A DNA stretch of 64,000 nt from Streptomyces sp. LBL (lineage in GTDB: Bacteria; Actinomycetota; Actinomycetes; Streptomycetales; Streptomycetaceae). The DNA is taken from positions 1 to 64,000 of the forward strand of contig NZ_JARXYX010000045.1 in NCBI RefSeq assembly GCF_029893585.1, read 5' to 3'. The notes under the pieces are model-generated. The model made no database searches and was not told the DNA's origin. It saw only the letters and a program-made list of their open reading frames with translations. The first letter of the stretch is position 1; each line of letters opens with the position of its first letter. The translations under genes and the position numbers were made by a program. Positions 24,482 to 32,039 of the stretch are shown in pieces.

Positions 24482-24545
24482 GAGATTCCCCTTTGCTTCG
24501 ATATTCGTCGATGTCCTTCAGGGGTAGCCTGGCACCTGTATTGAC

Positions 24546-24576
24546 ATTCGTCAACATAGACACATGTCGAATCTGG
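24546..24576. promoter_or_regulatory. ArsR-type operator, copy 1
   Basis: TTGACATTCGTCAA is an inverted repeat, directly followed by GTCAACATAGACACATGTCG. The second part is repeated almost exactly at 24672-24694 over the arsR start. It probably controls the divergent broken flavoprotein/arsI genes. Confidence 0.6.
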
Positions 24577-24663
24577 ACTGGGGCTCCGGTGCGCACCCAG
24601 CTCGCCCGGCTCGGGTCGGCGTATAGCGGCCAATGCGGTCCACCCTCGGCCTCGCACCCTGGT

Positions 24664-24694
24664 TCGACATGTGTCAACATAGACGCATGTCGAA
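24664..24694. promoter_or_regulatory. ArsR-type operator, copy 2, over arsR start
   Basis: TCGACATGTGTCAACATAGA and CGCATGTCGAAT form a larger dyad that covers the ATG of arsR (24687). It fits autorepression. Confidence 0.6.
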
Positions 24695-25055
24695 TACGAG
24701 GGTGCTGCCGCTGCTTGAGCCCGAGGTCTCCGAGGCCGTGGCGCCGTGCTGCCCTCCGCTCACCGAACGGCCGCTGACCGTCGAGGAGGCCGAGAAGACC
24801 GCCCGGATGTTCAAGGCGCTCGGCGACCCGGTGCGGCTGCGGCTGTTCTCCCTGGTCGCCTCGCACGAGGGCGGCGAGGCGTGCGTGTGCGACATCTCCG
24901 ACGTCGGCGTCTCCCAGCCGACCGTCTCCCACCATCTGAAGAAGCTCAAGGAGGCCGGGCTGCTCACCTCCGAGCGGCGCGGCACCTGGGTCTACTACCG
25001 CGTGGAACCGTCCGTGGTGGCCGCGATGAGCCAGTTCCTGGCATGGGCCGACTGA
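24687..25055 (+). CDS. arsR: ArsR/SmtB-family metalloregulator
   Basis: 122 residues with a winged helix (SQPTVSHHLKKLKEAGLLTS). The alpha-3 metal-site motif is EACVCDISD (Cys-Val-Cys), and a second pair is in VAPCCPPL near residue 20, giving a four-cysteine layout like CadC/ArsR. It should release DNA on As(III)/Sb(III) (or Cd/Pb) binding. ATG 24687 is inside the operator and has no ribosome site. A duplicated operator-plus-start fragment sits 120 bp upstream. Confidence 0.88.
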   Translation: MSNTRVLPLLEPEVSEAVAPCCPPLTERPLTVEEAEKTARMFKALGDPVRLRLFSLVASHEGGEACVCDISDVGVSQPTVSHHLKKLKEAGLLTSERRGTWVYYRVEPSVVAAMSQFLAWAD

Positions 25056-25158
25056 TCCCCCAGGCCGCAGAGCCCGGGACGGCAGACTGACCGGCGGGTC
25101 GCCCGCGTCCAACCGGAGCGCGCCTGCGTCGAGTTCCAGACCTTCCTCGTGCTGTGGC

Positions 25159-25938
25159 TCATTCGGCCGATCGTCCGGGCATGAAGATGAGTGCGACCAG
25201 GGCCAGTCCGACCACGCCGCCAACGATTTGCATGCCGACGAAGCCCAGGACCGAGCCGGGCGCGATGCCCGCGAAGGTGTCGGTGAAGGCGCGGCCGATC
25301 GTCACTGCCGGGTTGGCGAAGGACGTCGACGAGGTGAACCAGTACGCGGCGCCGATGTAGGAGGCGACCGCGATGGGTGCGAAGCGCAGCTGGTTCGCCC
25401 GGGCCAGCCCGAAGATCAGCAGGATCAAACCGGCTGTCGCGACCACCTCACCCAGCAGGAGGTGACCCGCCGAGCGGTCGTGGATGGACCACTTCACGAG
25501 GGGCTCGGCGAACATCGCGTCCGCCAGGATCGCGCCCGCGATCGCGCCGACGATCTGCGCGGGCACGTACACAGCCACCTCACGCGGGGTGACCCCGGGA
25601 CCGCCACGTCGCGCCGTCCACCACTCCGCCAGCGTGACGACCGGGTTGAAGTGCGCGCCGGAGACCGGGCCGAGCAGCAGGATCAGGATGCCGAGGCCGA
25701 AGACGGTGGCCGTGGAGTTGGCCAGCAGTTGCAGGCCGACGTCCTTGGTCAGTTCGGTGGCCTGGATGCCGGAGCCGACCACGACCGTCACCAGCAGGGC
25801 GGTGCCTATGAGTTCGGCGGCGGCCCGGGCGACCAGGGGGGTACGCGGCGGGGTGGCACCCGGCGCGGACCCGACGGAGGCGGGTGCTGGAGCGGTTGTC
25901 GCGGATTCCGCGGTCGGGGCTGCTTCGGCGGCGGTCAT
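25159..25938 (-). CDS. Aquaglyceroporin-type channel in ars module
   Basis: 259 residues with six helices and the two MIP pore boxes HFNPVV and FANPAV. A 35-residue A/P/T-rich N-terminus precedes the first helix. In ars operons such channels (AqpS type) let arsenite made by ArsC flow out of the cell. ATG 25938 overlaps the TGA of the upstream arsR (ATGA), so the two are coupled. ArsC is divergent across 90 bp. Confidence 0.88.
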   Translation of the reverse strand: MTAAEAAPTAESATTAPAPASVGSAPGATPPRTPLVARAAAELIGTALLVTVVVGSGIQATELTKDVGLQLLANSTATVFGLGILILLLGPVSGAHFNPVVTLAEWWTARRGGPGVTPREVAVYVPAQIVGAIAGAILADAMFAEPLVKWSIHDRSAGHLLLGEVVATAGLILLIFGLARANQLRFAPIAVASYIGAAYWFTSSTSFANPAVTIGRAFTDTFAGIAPGSVLGFVGMQIVGGVVGLALVALIFMPGRSAE

Positions 25939-26243
25939 GGGCAGGCCCTCTTGTTCTCCGCTGCGGTGCGAGCGGACTCGGCCAGGTCGGCGAACTGGCC
26001 CGCGAGTGAGGCGATGACGTCGGGCTTGAGCCGGTAGTAGATGTACCGGCCGCACGGCTCCGTCTCGACGACCCCGGCCTCGCGCAGCACCTTCAGGTGG
26101 TTGGAGAGGTTGGTCTGCCGGGCGCCGGTCTCCTCCACCAGGTGGGTGGTGCACAGCGTCTCTTTGGCGAGCAGGGTCACTATCCGGAGCCGGAGCGGGT
26201 CCGCCAGAACCCGGATCAGATCAGTGTCGACTGACGTCATCAT
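25935..26243 (-). CDS. arsR: ArsR-family arsenic repressor
   Basis: 102 residues with a winged helix (RQTNLSNHLKVLREAGVVET). Cysteines occur in KETLCTTHLV (residue 31), ETEPCGRYIY (residue 64) and the C-terminus (RACP). This scattered pattern resembles actinobacterial ArsR1-type As(III) sites more than the CxC form. It is first in an operon with the channel gene. The divergent arsC promoter shares the 90-bp gap, which has repeated GCTGAT/GCTGAC elements, probable half-sites. Confidence 0.88.
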   Translation of the reverse strand: MMTSVDTDLIRVLADPLRLRIVTLLAKETLCTTHLVEETGARQTNLSNHLKVLREAGVVETEPCGRYIYYRLKPDVIASLAGQFADLAESARTAAENKRACP

Positions 26244-26334
26244 GGGCTGATACTTTCACACCAGTGGTGGCTGACATCACTGGGTGCTGATATCAATCGC
26301 ACCTGATGCCGTCGTGAGACAAGAGAGACCTCTG
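26244..26334. promoter_or_regulatory. Divergent arsR-arsC control region
   Basis: It contains GCTGATACTTTCACACCAGT, GTGGCTGACATCACTGG and GCTGATATCAATCGC in series. The repeated GCTGAT/C-ATC elements are likely ArsR half-sites for both genes. Confidence 0.5.
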
Positions 26335-26742
26335 ATGTCCGACAAGCCCTCCGTGCTGTTCGTCTGTGTCCACAACGCCGGCCGTTCCCAGATGGCCGCC
26401 GCGTGGCTGACCCACCTGGCCGGGGACCGTGTCGAGGTCCGTTCCGCCGGCTCCAACCCGGGCGCCGGCGTCAACCCGGCCGCCGTCGAGGCCATGGCCG
26501 AGGTCGGGATCGACATCTCCGCCGAGGTTCCGAAGATGCTCACCGTGGATGCGGTGAAGGAGTCGGACGTCTGCATCACCATGGGCTGCGGCGACGCCTG
26601 CCCGGTCTTCCCCGGCAAGCGCTACCTCGACTGGACCCTGGACGACCCCGCAGGCCAGACTGTCGACAACGTCCGCCCCATCCGCGACGACATCGAGCAC
26701 CGCGTCCGCGGCCTCCTCGACGACCTCGGCGTCCCGGCGTAA
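26335..26742 (+). CDS. arsC: Arsenate reductase (LMW-phosphatase fold)
   Basis: 135 residues with the P-loop VCVHNAGRSQ (CX5R, nucleophile Cys12). The segment GCGDACPVFPGKRYLDW holds the Cys pair used in relay chemistry. The aspartate for protonation is in the DWTLDDPAG segment. It reduces arsenate to arsenite using thioredoxin or mycothiol/mycoredoxin; the sequence alone does not decide which. AGAGAG precedes ATG 26335. It is divergent from arsR and the channel gene. Confidence 0.92.
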   Translation: MSDKPSVLFVCVHNAGRSQMAAAWLTHLAGDRVEVRSAGSNPGAGVNPAAVEAMAEVGIDISAEVPKMLTVDAVKESDVCITMGCGDACPVFPGKRYLDWTLDDPAGQTVDNVRPIRDDIEHRVRGLLDDLGVPA

Positions 26743-26902
26743 CACTGACCGCGTCCGACGCCTCGCGGAGGGGGGGGGCAGATTGCTGTCGCTTGCTCAG
26801 GTTCCCAGCACGGCACGGTGAACCAGATCGCTGTTCACCGAAGTCGTCGACCCAGTCGGTCCCATCACGCCAACTGAGACCAAAAACTGAGACCACGCAC
26901 GA

Positions 26903-27010
26903 GAAGGGCCCCACCGCGAACGGTGGGGCCCTTCGACATCGTGCCCGGTGAGGCACTGGCGGAGGATGCGAGATTCGACCTCGTGAGGGGTTGCCCCCAA
27001 CACGCTTTCC
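26903..27010. repeat. att site copy A (tRNA-Ser 3' half)
   Basis: This 108-bp sequence is also present at 28618-28725 with no difference seen by eye. Its right 53 bp equal the 3' half of tRNA-Ser(GGA) (GGCGGAGGAT to GCTTTCC), broken at the anticodon, with two changes. Its left part is a strong hairpin (GAAGGGCCCCACC arms), the terminator that normally follows such a tRNA. Confidence 0.88.
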
Positions 27011-27196
27011 CATTGTTCGCCCGACTGATGGGGGGCGTCCGGGGGCGTCCTGGCCTGCGGTGGAGCGGTCCGTGGAGGGATTCAGGACTCCGCCGAACAG
27101 AGCTGAACGAGACCGAAACTGAGACCAAGGCGTGGCTGGAACCCTGCCTGCGACGGCCGGGCGAGCAGAGCGGCCGCAGGATTCCTACTTGTTTGA

Positions 27197-27202
27197 TAAT
27201 CT
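27197..27202 (+). promoter_or_regulatory. Leaderless -10 (TAATCT) of TA operon
   Basis: TAATCT is six bases before ATG 27209 and no ribosome site is present. Confidence 0.5.
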
Positions 27203-27208
27203 CGGGCT

Positions 27209-27493
27209 ATGACTGAAACGCCGTACAGCGTTGGCGAGGGGCCGGCGACCCGAGTGAGCCTCTCTCTCCCGGAGGGCACAGCCGAGGCGATCCGTCAGCG
27301 GGTGGGCAAGCGCGAGTTCTCCGCATTCATCACCGCAGCTGTAGAGCGGGAGCTGCGTGGCCAGATCCTGGACGAGTACCTGGCGGACTACGAACGCCGC
27401 AAGGGTCCGGTTTCTGAGCAGGACCAGGAGCGGGCACGCCAGATCTTCGACGAGGTATTCACCGAGGAGGGCCAGTGGCCCGCCGTAAGCTGA
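27209..27493 (+). CDS. CopG/VapB-type antitoxin
   Basis: 94 residues. The N-terminal TRVSLSLPEGTAEAIRQRV fits a ribbon-helix-helix DNA-binding domain. The C-terminal half is charged (LDEYLADYERRKG, then QERARQIFDEVFTEEG) and would wrap the toxin. It overlaps the PIN toxin gene by 19 bp, the standard antitoxin-first layout. It should autorepress its own leaderless promoter together with the toxin. Confidence 0.82.
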   Translation: MTETPYSVGEGPATRVSLSLPEGTAEAIRQRVGKREFSAFITAAVERELRGQILDEYLADYERRKGPVSEQDQERARQIFDEVFTEEGQWPAVS

Positions 27494-27888
27494 GCCACGA
27501 GGGCACTCTGGTTCTCGACTGCGAGGGCTTGTCGAAGCTCGTCAGCGATCACGCACCTGTCGTCGCTTTGGTCGCAGAAGCGCGTAAGCGCGGCATGGAG
27601 ACGGTGATCAGCGCACTGACCATCATCGAAGCCGTGCACCGTCGGACGGACAGAGCTCGTCTCGCCTGGATCCTGTCGGGCGTGCGGATCGCACACATCG
27701 GGGACGAGGAAGCCAAGGCCGCTTCCGCCCTGCTCATCAATGCCGGGCTGCACGGCCACAAGTACGCCATCGATGCGGCCGTGGCCGAGATGGCACTGCG
27801 GCAACGGCGGCCGGTCGTTCTGCTCACTTCCGACCTCGACGACATGACGAAGCTCTGCGGTGACAAGGTACGCCTCGTGGCTGTGTGA
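27475..27888 (+). CDS. PIN-domain toxin (VapC-like)
   Basis: 137 residues with the acidic PIN quartet: LVLDCEGLS (D14), LTIIEAVHR (E48), AIDAAVAEMA and LLTSDLDDM. The alpha/beta PIN fold cleaves RNA, usually initiator tRNA or rRNA, until bound by antitoxin. GTG 27475 has GAGGAGG upstream inside the antitoxin gene. It lies between att copies A and B, so it belongs to that island layer. Confidence 0.85.
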   Translation: MARRKLSHEGTLVLDCEGLSKLVSDHAPVVALVAEARKRGMETVISALTIIEAVHRRTDRARLAWILSGVRIAHIGDEEAKAASALLINAGLHGHKYAIDAAVAEMALRQRRPVVLLTSDLDDMTKLCGDKVRLVAV

Positions 27889-27985
27889 CGGGCGTTGCTC
27901 ATGCGCCTCGAACGCGCAACGTCGGCGCGCTGTTCCAGGGCCACATGAGAGGGTTCTGCGGGTTCTGCGGGGTGGTAGTAATGCC

Positions 27986-28027
27986 AGCTCAGGCAATTGC
28001 GCACTGCAGTGCGCAATTGTCTGAGCT
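27986..28027. repeat. 42-bp near-perfect palindrome
   Basis: AGCTCAG and CTGAGCT arms enclose a 26-bp perfect palindrome (27994-28019) centred on CTGCAG and bounded by CAATTG on both sides. Only one base pair of 21 (27993/28020) is mismatched and there is no loop. It lies 98 bp after the PIN gene and 59 bp before the next start codon. Confidence 0.9.
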
Positions 28028-28493
28028 CACCTGGCCTCCATACGGTCGCTTCATCGCATCCATCAGGCGCAGTGAAGGCGGGGACATGACGAGTGAGGAC
28101 AACAGTGAGCAGAACACAGAGGGGCGACTCGTTTCACGGGCTGAGATCGCTGCCCTGGCCGGCGTCAGGCGATCGGCGATCACCAACTGGGAACGGCGCC
28201 ACGCCGACTTCCCCATCGCGCGCCGAGCCGGAGAGCAGGATTACTACCGGCTCTCCGACGTCGTCCGCTGGCTCGACACACGGCAGGTGTCGAAAAGGGA
28301 CCGTCGTGAGTCGGAGCCCGAAGGCGTTACGTACGGCGATCGGGTCCGCGCCTCGCCGCCGTGGCGACAACTGTCGTCACCGGGCGGTTACACACCACTC
28401 GCGGCCTCCGAGGCAGACAGCGAGCGTGCCCGGTCGCTGTCTGGTGAGACGCTGGCCGTGCTGCTGGAGCGGTCGATGGCGCGGCGGTGGGGG

Positions 28494-28613
28494 GCTCGCT
28501 CCCTGGCAGGCTACGCATCGGCGAAGGCCCGGAAGAACTACGCCGGCACCAGCCCGATCACCCGCGCCTCCGGCAAGGTCCACACCGTCCAGGCCCGCTA
28601 CGTCCGCAACAAC
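28494..28613 (+). mobile_element. IS110-family transposase fragment
   Basis: SAKARKNYAGTSPITRASGK and the following ARYVRNN match the conserved transposase_20 segment of IS110 elements (K-Y-AGTSPITRASGK). About 40 residues survive out of about 400. It ends within a few bases of att copy B. Confidence 0.75.
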
Positions 28614-28617
28614 TGTC

Positions 28618-28725
28618 GAAGGGCCCCACCGCGAACGGTGGGGCCCTTCGACATCGTGCCCGGTGAGGCACTGGCGGAGGATGCGAGATTCGACCTCGTG
28701 AGGGGTTGCCCCCAACACGCTTTCC
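28618..28725. repeat. att site copy B (tRNA-Ser 3' half)
   Basis: 108 bp reading the same as copy A, with terminator hairpin plus tRNA-Ser(GGA) 3' half ending GCTTTCC at the anticodon. Downstream bases (ACATGTTCGTCC) differ from copy A and from the intact tRNA, as expected when integrase crossover is at the anticodon loop. Confidence 0.88.
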
Positions 28726-28846
28726 ACATGTTCGTCCGGGGGTTCGGAGACGCTCGGGTCCTGACCTGCGGTGGAACGGGTGGCGGTGGAGGTTCCGGAT
28801 GGTGCTGAACGGAGGTGAATGCAACCAGAACTGCAACCATCGCCCC

Positions 28847-29269
28847 CTATTTGCCGCTCTCCGGGCCGTACCACTGGAGAGCCTGGCCGGTCACTGCCGC
28901 GATGCAGGCGAAGTCGTGGTCGCGGTGCAGGAGGGTGAGCCCTTGCAGCTCAGCCGTCGCGGCGACGACGAGATCCACCGCACCCGCACTGCGATGCTTT
29001 CCCTGTTTGGTGAGAGCTTCCTGGACCTGCCAGGCGCGGTCATAGGCGCGGTCGTCGACGGGAACCCAACCGAAGATCAGCCGCATGTCCTCGATGCCGC
29101 GCGCCCTGTCGGCGGCCGACCGGGCGCTGTAGAAGAACTCAAGCTCGGTGATCGGGCAGGTGGCGATGAGCCCGGCGGCTGCCGCCTGGTCCCAGCCGTA
29201 CTGCTCCGCGTCCTCGCGCATGAACCGTGCAAGCGCGCTGGTGTCGATCAGGAACTGGGCCGCGTTCAC
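28847..29269 (-). CDS. vapC: VapC-type PIN toxin
   Basis: 140 residues with the four PIN acidic positions: FLIDTSALARF (D9), ITELEFFYSA, GAVDLVVAATAEL and LLHRDHDFACIA. It is a probable site-specific tRNA endonuclease. GTG 29269 overlaps the TGA of vapB (GTGA), so the toxin depends on antitoxin translation. It lies just right of att copy B in the innermost island layer. Confidence 0.9.
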   Translation of the reverse strand: MNAAQFLIDTSALARFMREDAEQYGWDQAAAAGLIATCPITELEFFYSARSAADRARGIEDMRLIFGWVPVDDRAYDRAWQVQEALTKQGKHRSAGAVDLVVAATAELQGLTLLHRDHDFACIAAVTGQALQWYGPESGK

Positions 29270-29481
29270 CGGCGGTAGTTCGCCTTGTTCTCGAACAGCT
29301 CCAGATCGAACGCGCCGTCCCCGGCCGCGGCCCGCAGCCGGGCGAGTGCCAGGGCGCGACGCCGGCTCTCCAGCACTTCGCGAAGAGCGGTGTTGACGGT
29401 CTCCTTTTTGGTGTTCGTCCCGAGGGCTTTCGCCACGTCCGCGACCAGTTCGTCGTCCAGGTCGATAACCGTCCGACTCAT
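29266..29481 (-). CDS. vapB: VapB-type antitoxin
   Basis: 71 residues of the short VapB type, start MSRTVIDLDDELVADVAKAL. The TNTKKETVNTALREVLESRR motif is typical of this class, and an acidic C-terminal toxin-binding end (DLELFENKANYRR) follows. AGGGAGGAAAC precedes ATG 29481. A TGATATCA palindrome just upstream may be its operator. Confidence 0.9.
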   Translation of the reverse strand: MSRTVIDLDDELVADVAKALGTNTKKETVNTALREVLESRRRALALARLRAAAGDGAFDLELFENKANYRR

Positions 29482-29574
29482 GTTTCCTCCCTGATATCAA
29501 ATGTGGGGTCAAGTGTATCTCGTGAGGTGCCCGCGGGGTGGTATACCCGGGCACCCGGCCTTGGCCGCCGAGTC

Positions 29575-31128
29575 CTACGCGGGCATCACGCCATGGATGC
29601 GGGAGAGAGTGAAGACGCGTTCCGCTTCGCGCAGCTGGCACCAGGCGTCGAGGTAGGGCGGGGCGAATGCCAGGTCGCTGAGGGTGCGTACGGTCCGGTT
29701 GCCCGAGGTGGCGAGGTACTCGACCGTGATGGCCGCACCGGTGTCGATGGCATGGGCGACCTGGCGGACGTCGCTGTACGACAGGTGCTTCGCGTAGCCG
29801 GCGACGATCTCCTCGGTGTCCGTCGCGAAAGGCACCCCGCTGCCGAACGGGTCGGGTTCCGATGGGGGTCCCCCCGCTCGAGCGAAGCCGAGAGTGGGGG
29901 AGGTCGGCGGGGCCTTGAGCAGCCGGTCGGCCAGGACGTCGATCCCAGCGTCGGTGGGCATGTCCGAGGTCCGGGTTGCGGTGGTCCGGGGCCCGCGCCG
30001 CCCGACGTTCCTTCGCGGGGGCGGGACGGCAGCGGCGGCCCTCTGTGACAGGCGCTTTTCGATGCGTACCGTTCCCCTGGCGGTCTCGGCGACCGGGGCG
30101 TAGCCCGCAGCACGGAGCGCGGCGAGAGTCGTCGCGGGTGGGCTGCCGCTGACCAGGACGGTCGGGGCGAGCTGCCGCAGGGCGAGCTTGGACAGTGCGC
30201 GGTGGGCGGCGAGTTCGGCCAGGAGCGCGGGTTCGTCGCCGTGGATCACACAGGCCGCGGGGGCGATGCGCACCCGTCCGTGACCTCGTGCGGTGTCGGC
30301 GATGAGATAAGTCAGCGGCTGTGGCAGGGCCGTGGCGGAGCCGGCGACCAGGTCGGCTGTGATGTCGTCCGGGGTGCGGCCGGCGTCCAGGGCCCGGCGG
30401 ATACTGCCGGCACTGAAGCGCCATACCGATGCCGTGCCACTGGTCTCCCGGTCGGCCATCGAATCCAGCAGCGCCGCGAGTCGCGCGGACGGGGTGCCGG
30501 TGACGACGGCGGTGAGGTCGGCGCCGATCCGGGCGGTCGTGGTCGCGGGGGGCAGCAGCCGCCGGGCCGTGATGTCGAGATCTTCGTCGGCGTGGGCCGC
30601 CAGGTGGGCACCGAGCGGGGACAGCGCACCCCGTGCCAGCACGCCCAGCAGTTCGCCTTCGCGGATCCCGGTGCTGAACGGTGCCGTGTCCTGGGGCGAG
30701 GCGTCGTCGGCGAGCGGACGGTGCCAGGCCACGAGCGGCCCCAGCTCCGAAGCGACCTTCACACCCTGTCCTGCCGGGAGCCCCGCTGCCGCGGTGAGCA
30801 GCCCGTGGCGGGCCTGCAGACAGCCGTCGCAGTCAGGCGCACCGGCGAGCGCGGGAAGCGCCTTGTTGTCTTCGTCGCGCGCCCGGGTGGGGGTGAGCGG
30901 CACTCGGGCCCCCAGGGCAGCCAGCGCCTCGGCGGCCTGCAAGCACGGCAGCGTGAGTTGCGGCAGGACGAGTGCCACGGACCCCGGACGTTGGAGACGG
31001 TCCGCCAGCTCCCCCACCGAGCGCGGTTCCGGAGAGGAGGCTGCGTCCTTCCGCATGGCGAGTACGCGTGCCAGGCGGGAACCGTCGAGTTCGCTCAGCC
31101 AAGTCGCAAGCGTCGATCGGGACTTCAT
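29575..31128 (-). CDS. Helicase-associated (XPB/Ssl2-like N-terminal) domain protein, short form
   Basis: 517 residues from ATG 31128 (GAGGTG upstream). The N-terminus (TLATWLSELDGSRLARVLAM) and the helicase-C-like middle (IRRALDAGRTPDDITADL, PLTYLIADTARGHGRVRI) match actinobacterial helicase-associated proteins, which are usually about 750-850 residues; part of the N-terminal half appears missing. The C-terminal WYL-like segment (GAAITVEYLATSGNRTVRTL) is intact. Residues about 420-435 are encoded by a common palindromic repeat (29861-29901) inserted in frame. A Walker ATPase core is absent. Its role is unknown. Confidence 0.7.
   Translation of the reverse strand: MKSRSTLATWLSELDGSRLARVLAMRKDAASSPEPRSVGELADRLQRPGSVALVLPQLTLPCLQAAEALAALGARVPLTPTRARDEDNKALPALAGAPDCDGCLQARHGLLTAAAGLPAGQGVKVASELGPLVAWHRPLADDASPQDTAPFSTGIREGELLGVLARGALSPLGAHLAAHADEDLDITARRLLPPATTTARIGADLTAVVTGTPSARLAALLDSMADRETSGTASVWRFSAGSIRRALDAGRTPDDITADLVAGSATALPQPLTYLIADTARGHGRVRIAPAACVIHGDEPALLAELAAHRALSKLALRQLAPTVLVSGSPPATTLAALRAAGYAPVAETARGTVRIEKRLSQRAAAAVPPPRRNVGRRGPRTTATRTSDMPTDAGIDVLADRLLKAPPTSPTLGFARAGGPPSEPDPFGSGVPFATDTEEIVAGYAKHLSYSDVRQVAHAIDTGAAITVEYLATSGNRTVRTLSDLAFAPPYLDAWCQLREAERVFTLSRIHGVMPA
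29861..29901. repeat. Streptomyces palindromic repeat inside a coding region
   Basis: GATGGGGGTCCCCCCGCTCG and the following AGCGAAGCCGAGAGTGGGGG make a hairpin nearly identical (inverted) to the core of the MITE at 42463-42503. Here it is translated as SPTLGFARAGGPPSEP. Confidence 0.85.
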
Positions 31129-31323
31129 GAGGTGCACCTCGACAGACAGGGAACGTCACAGGCGCGCCGAAGCCGCTTCGGCGCCAAGGCCAAGGATGGC
31201 GCAGTCCCATGATCTGCGGATGCCGTACGAAGACAGAGTCCGGGGGCACCTCCCCGCCGCGGGCCTCCTGCATGCCCTGCTGGAGAACGTCATGGCGTTG
31301 GCCAAGTAGCTTCCCCCCGGCCG

Positions 31324-31355
31324 TGCCGCGTCCGCGACCGGCTACGGACGCGGCA
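31324..31355 (-). terminator. Terminator of the two-gene island operon
   Basis: An 11-bp perfect stem, TGCCGCGTCCG and CGGACGCGGCA, lies 22 bp beyond the stop codon of the 31377 gene on the minus strand. Confidence 0.7.
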
Positions 31356-31376
31356 GGTGCAATACGGATGTTCTTC

Positions 31377-32039
31377 TCAGATGTGGGCTTTCCAGTTCCG
31401 AATCGCCTGGTCGAGGCTCGAACGGAGCCGCGCAGCTGCCGGAGAGCCTGGCAGAAGTTCGCCGTACGCCTGGCTATGCCGCTTGGCGATGAGCCCTGCG
31501 AGGTTTGCGGAACTCCGTGACGGATATACCAGCGACCTCTCTCGGTCGCCGAGCTCTTGGGTCAGGCCGAGGAAGCTGCGACCGATATGTAGGCCAGGCG
31601 AAGCGCTGTAGTGCTTTGCCTCGATCGCGGCGACGACCTTAGTGCTCCTCGGATGTACCGCAGCCTGGCGGCTGCGTTCGGCCTCCTGGTGCTCGATGAT
31701 CGCCACATCGCACTCGTGTGCCACTTTCGACCGGCCGGCTACGTACACGCCCAGGTGAATCTCTAGCTGCTTCGGAGTGTCAGGGAAACTGACCAGCGCG
31801 TGGGTGAAGCTGCCTGACCAAAGGTTTCCTGGGGACCTGCGGAAGTGGAGCACACCAGTTGGGGTGGCACCGTCCTGTGTGAGGACAGCTCTTCCTCCGG
31901 CGTCGGTAGACGCTTCGAGGCAAAGCGTGAGCAGCGATGCCTCGTACAGGTCAGACTCGTCCGCTTTGTTTCGGTACACCGGCTGCAGGGCGCCGATGGC
32001 CAACTCGATGGCCTGTACCAGGTCGTCTCTTCTGCTCAC
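31377..32039 (-). CDS. Uncharacterised PD-(D/E)XK nuclease-like protein
   Basis: 220 residues, no family recalled. The core reads strand-D (HECDVAII, D111), then strand E-x-K (VVAAIEAKHY, E140 and K142), then a helix with GRSFLGLTQEL. With E33 in a preceding helix (DLYEASLL) this is the signature order of PD-(D/E)XK nucleases. An aromatic/beta stretch (QLEIHLGVYVAGRSKV) precedes D111. It overlaps the upstream gene by ATGA, so the two are co-translated. Codon GC3 and GC are lower than neighbours, and it sits next to the tRNA integration site. Candidate defence or restriction component (inference). Confidence 0.7.
   Translation of the reverse strand: MSRRDDLVQAIELAIGALQPVYRNKADESDLYEASLLTLCLEASTDAGGRAVLTQDGATPTGVLHFRRSPGNLWSGSFTHALVSFPDTPKQLEIHLGVYVAGRSKVAHECDVAIIEHQEAERSRQAAVHPRSTKVVAAIEAKHYSASPGLHIGRSFLGLTQELGDRERSLVYPSRSSANLAGLIAKRHSQAYGELLPGSPAAARLRSSLDQAIRNWKAHI

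Larger units (their letters stand above)
26743..27208. other. Gene-free region around att copy A
   Basis: After arsC there is a G9 run (26769-26778), the att copy (26903-27010), and about 200 bp with no coding bias. ATTCCTACTTGTTTGATAAT at 27181 leads into the promoter of the toxin-antitoxin pair. Confidence 0.5.
28086..28808 (+). pseudogene. Chimeric frame: N-6 methylase N-terminus, IS110 piece, att site
   Basis: ATG 28086 starts a frame whose first 90 residues (LVSRAEIAALAGVRRSAIT, FPIARRAGEQDYYRLSDVV, EPEGVTYGDRVRA) look like the helix-turn-helix start of Streptomyces N-6 DNA methylases, which are normally 500-700 residues. Residues about 137-176 are an IS110 transposase fragment. The frame then runs through att copy B. 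No methylase motif (NPPY or FGG) is present, so it is a broken composite. It may still express the HTH part. Confidence 0.55.

Noticed and set aside
28666..28735. Second complete tRNA-Ser gene
   Set aside because: Only the 3' half up to the anticodon is present; the 5' half and acceptor 5' strand are missing, so it is an att copy.
31209..31309. Plus-strand gene ending HALLENVMALAK
   Set aside because: A short coding-like tail without a start or ribosome site between two minus-strand genes; not enough support.
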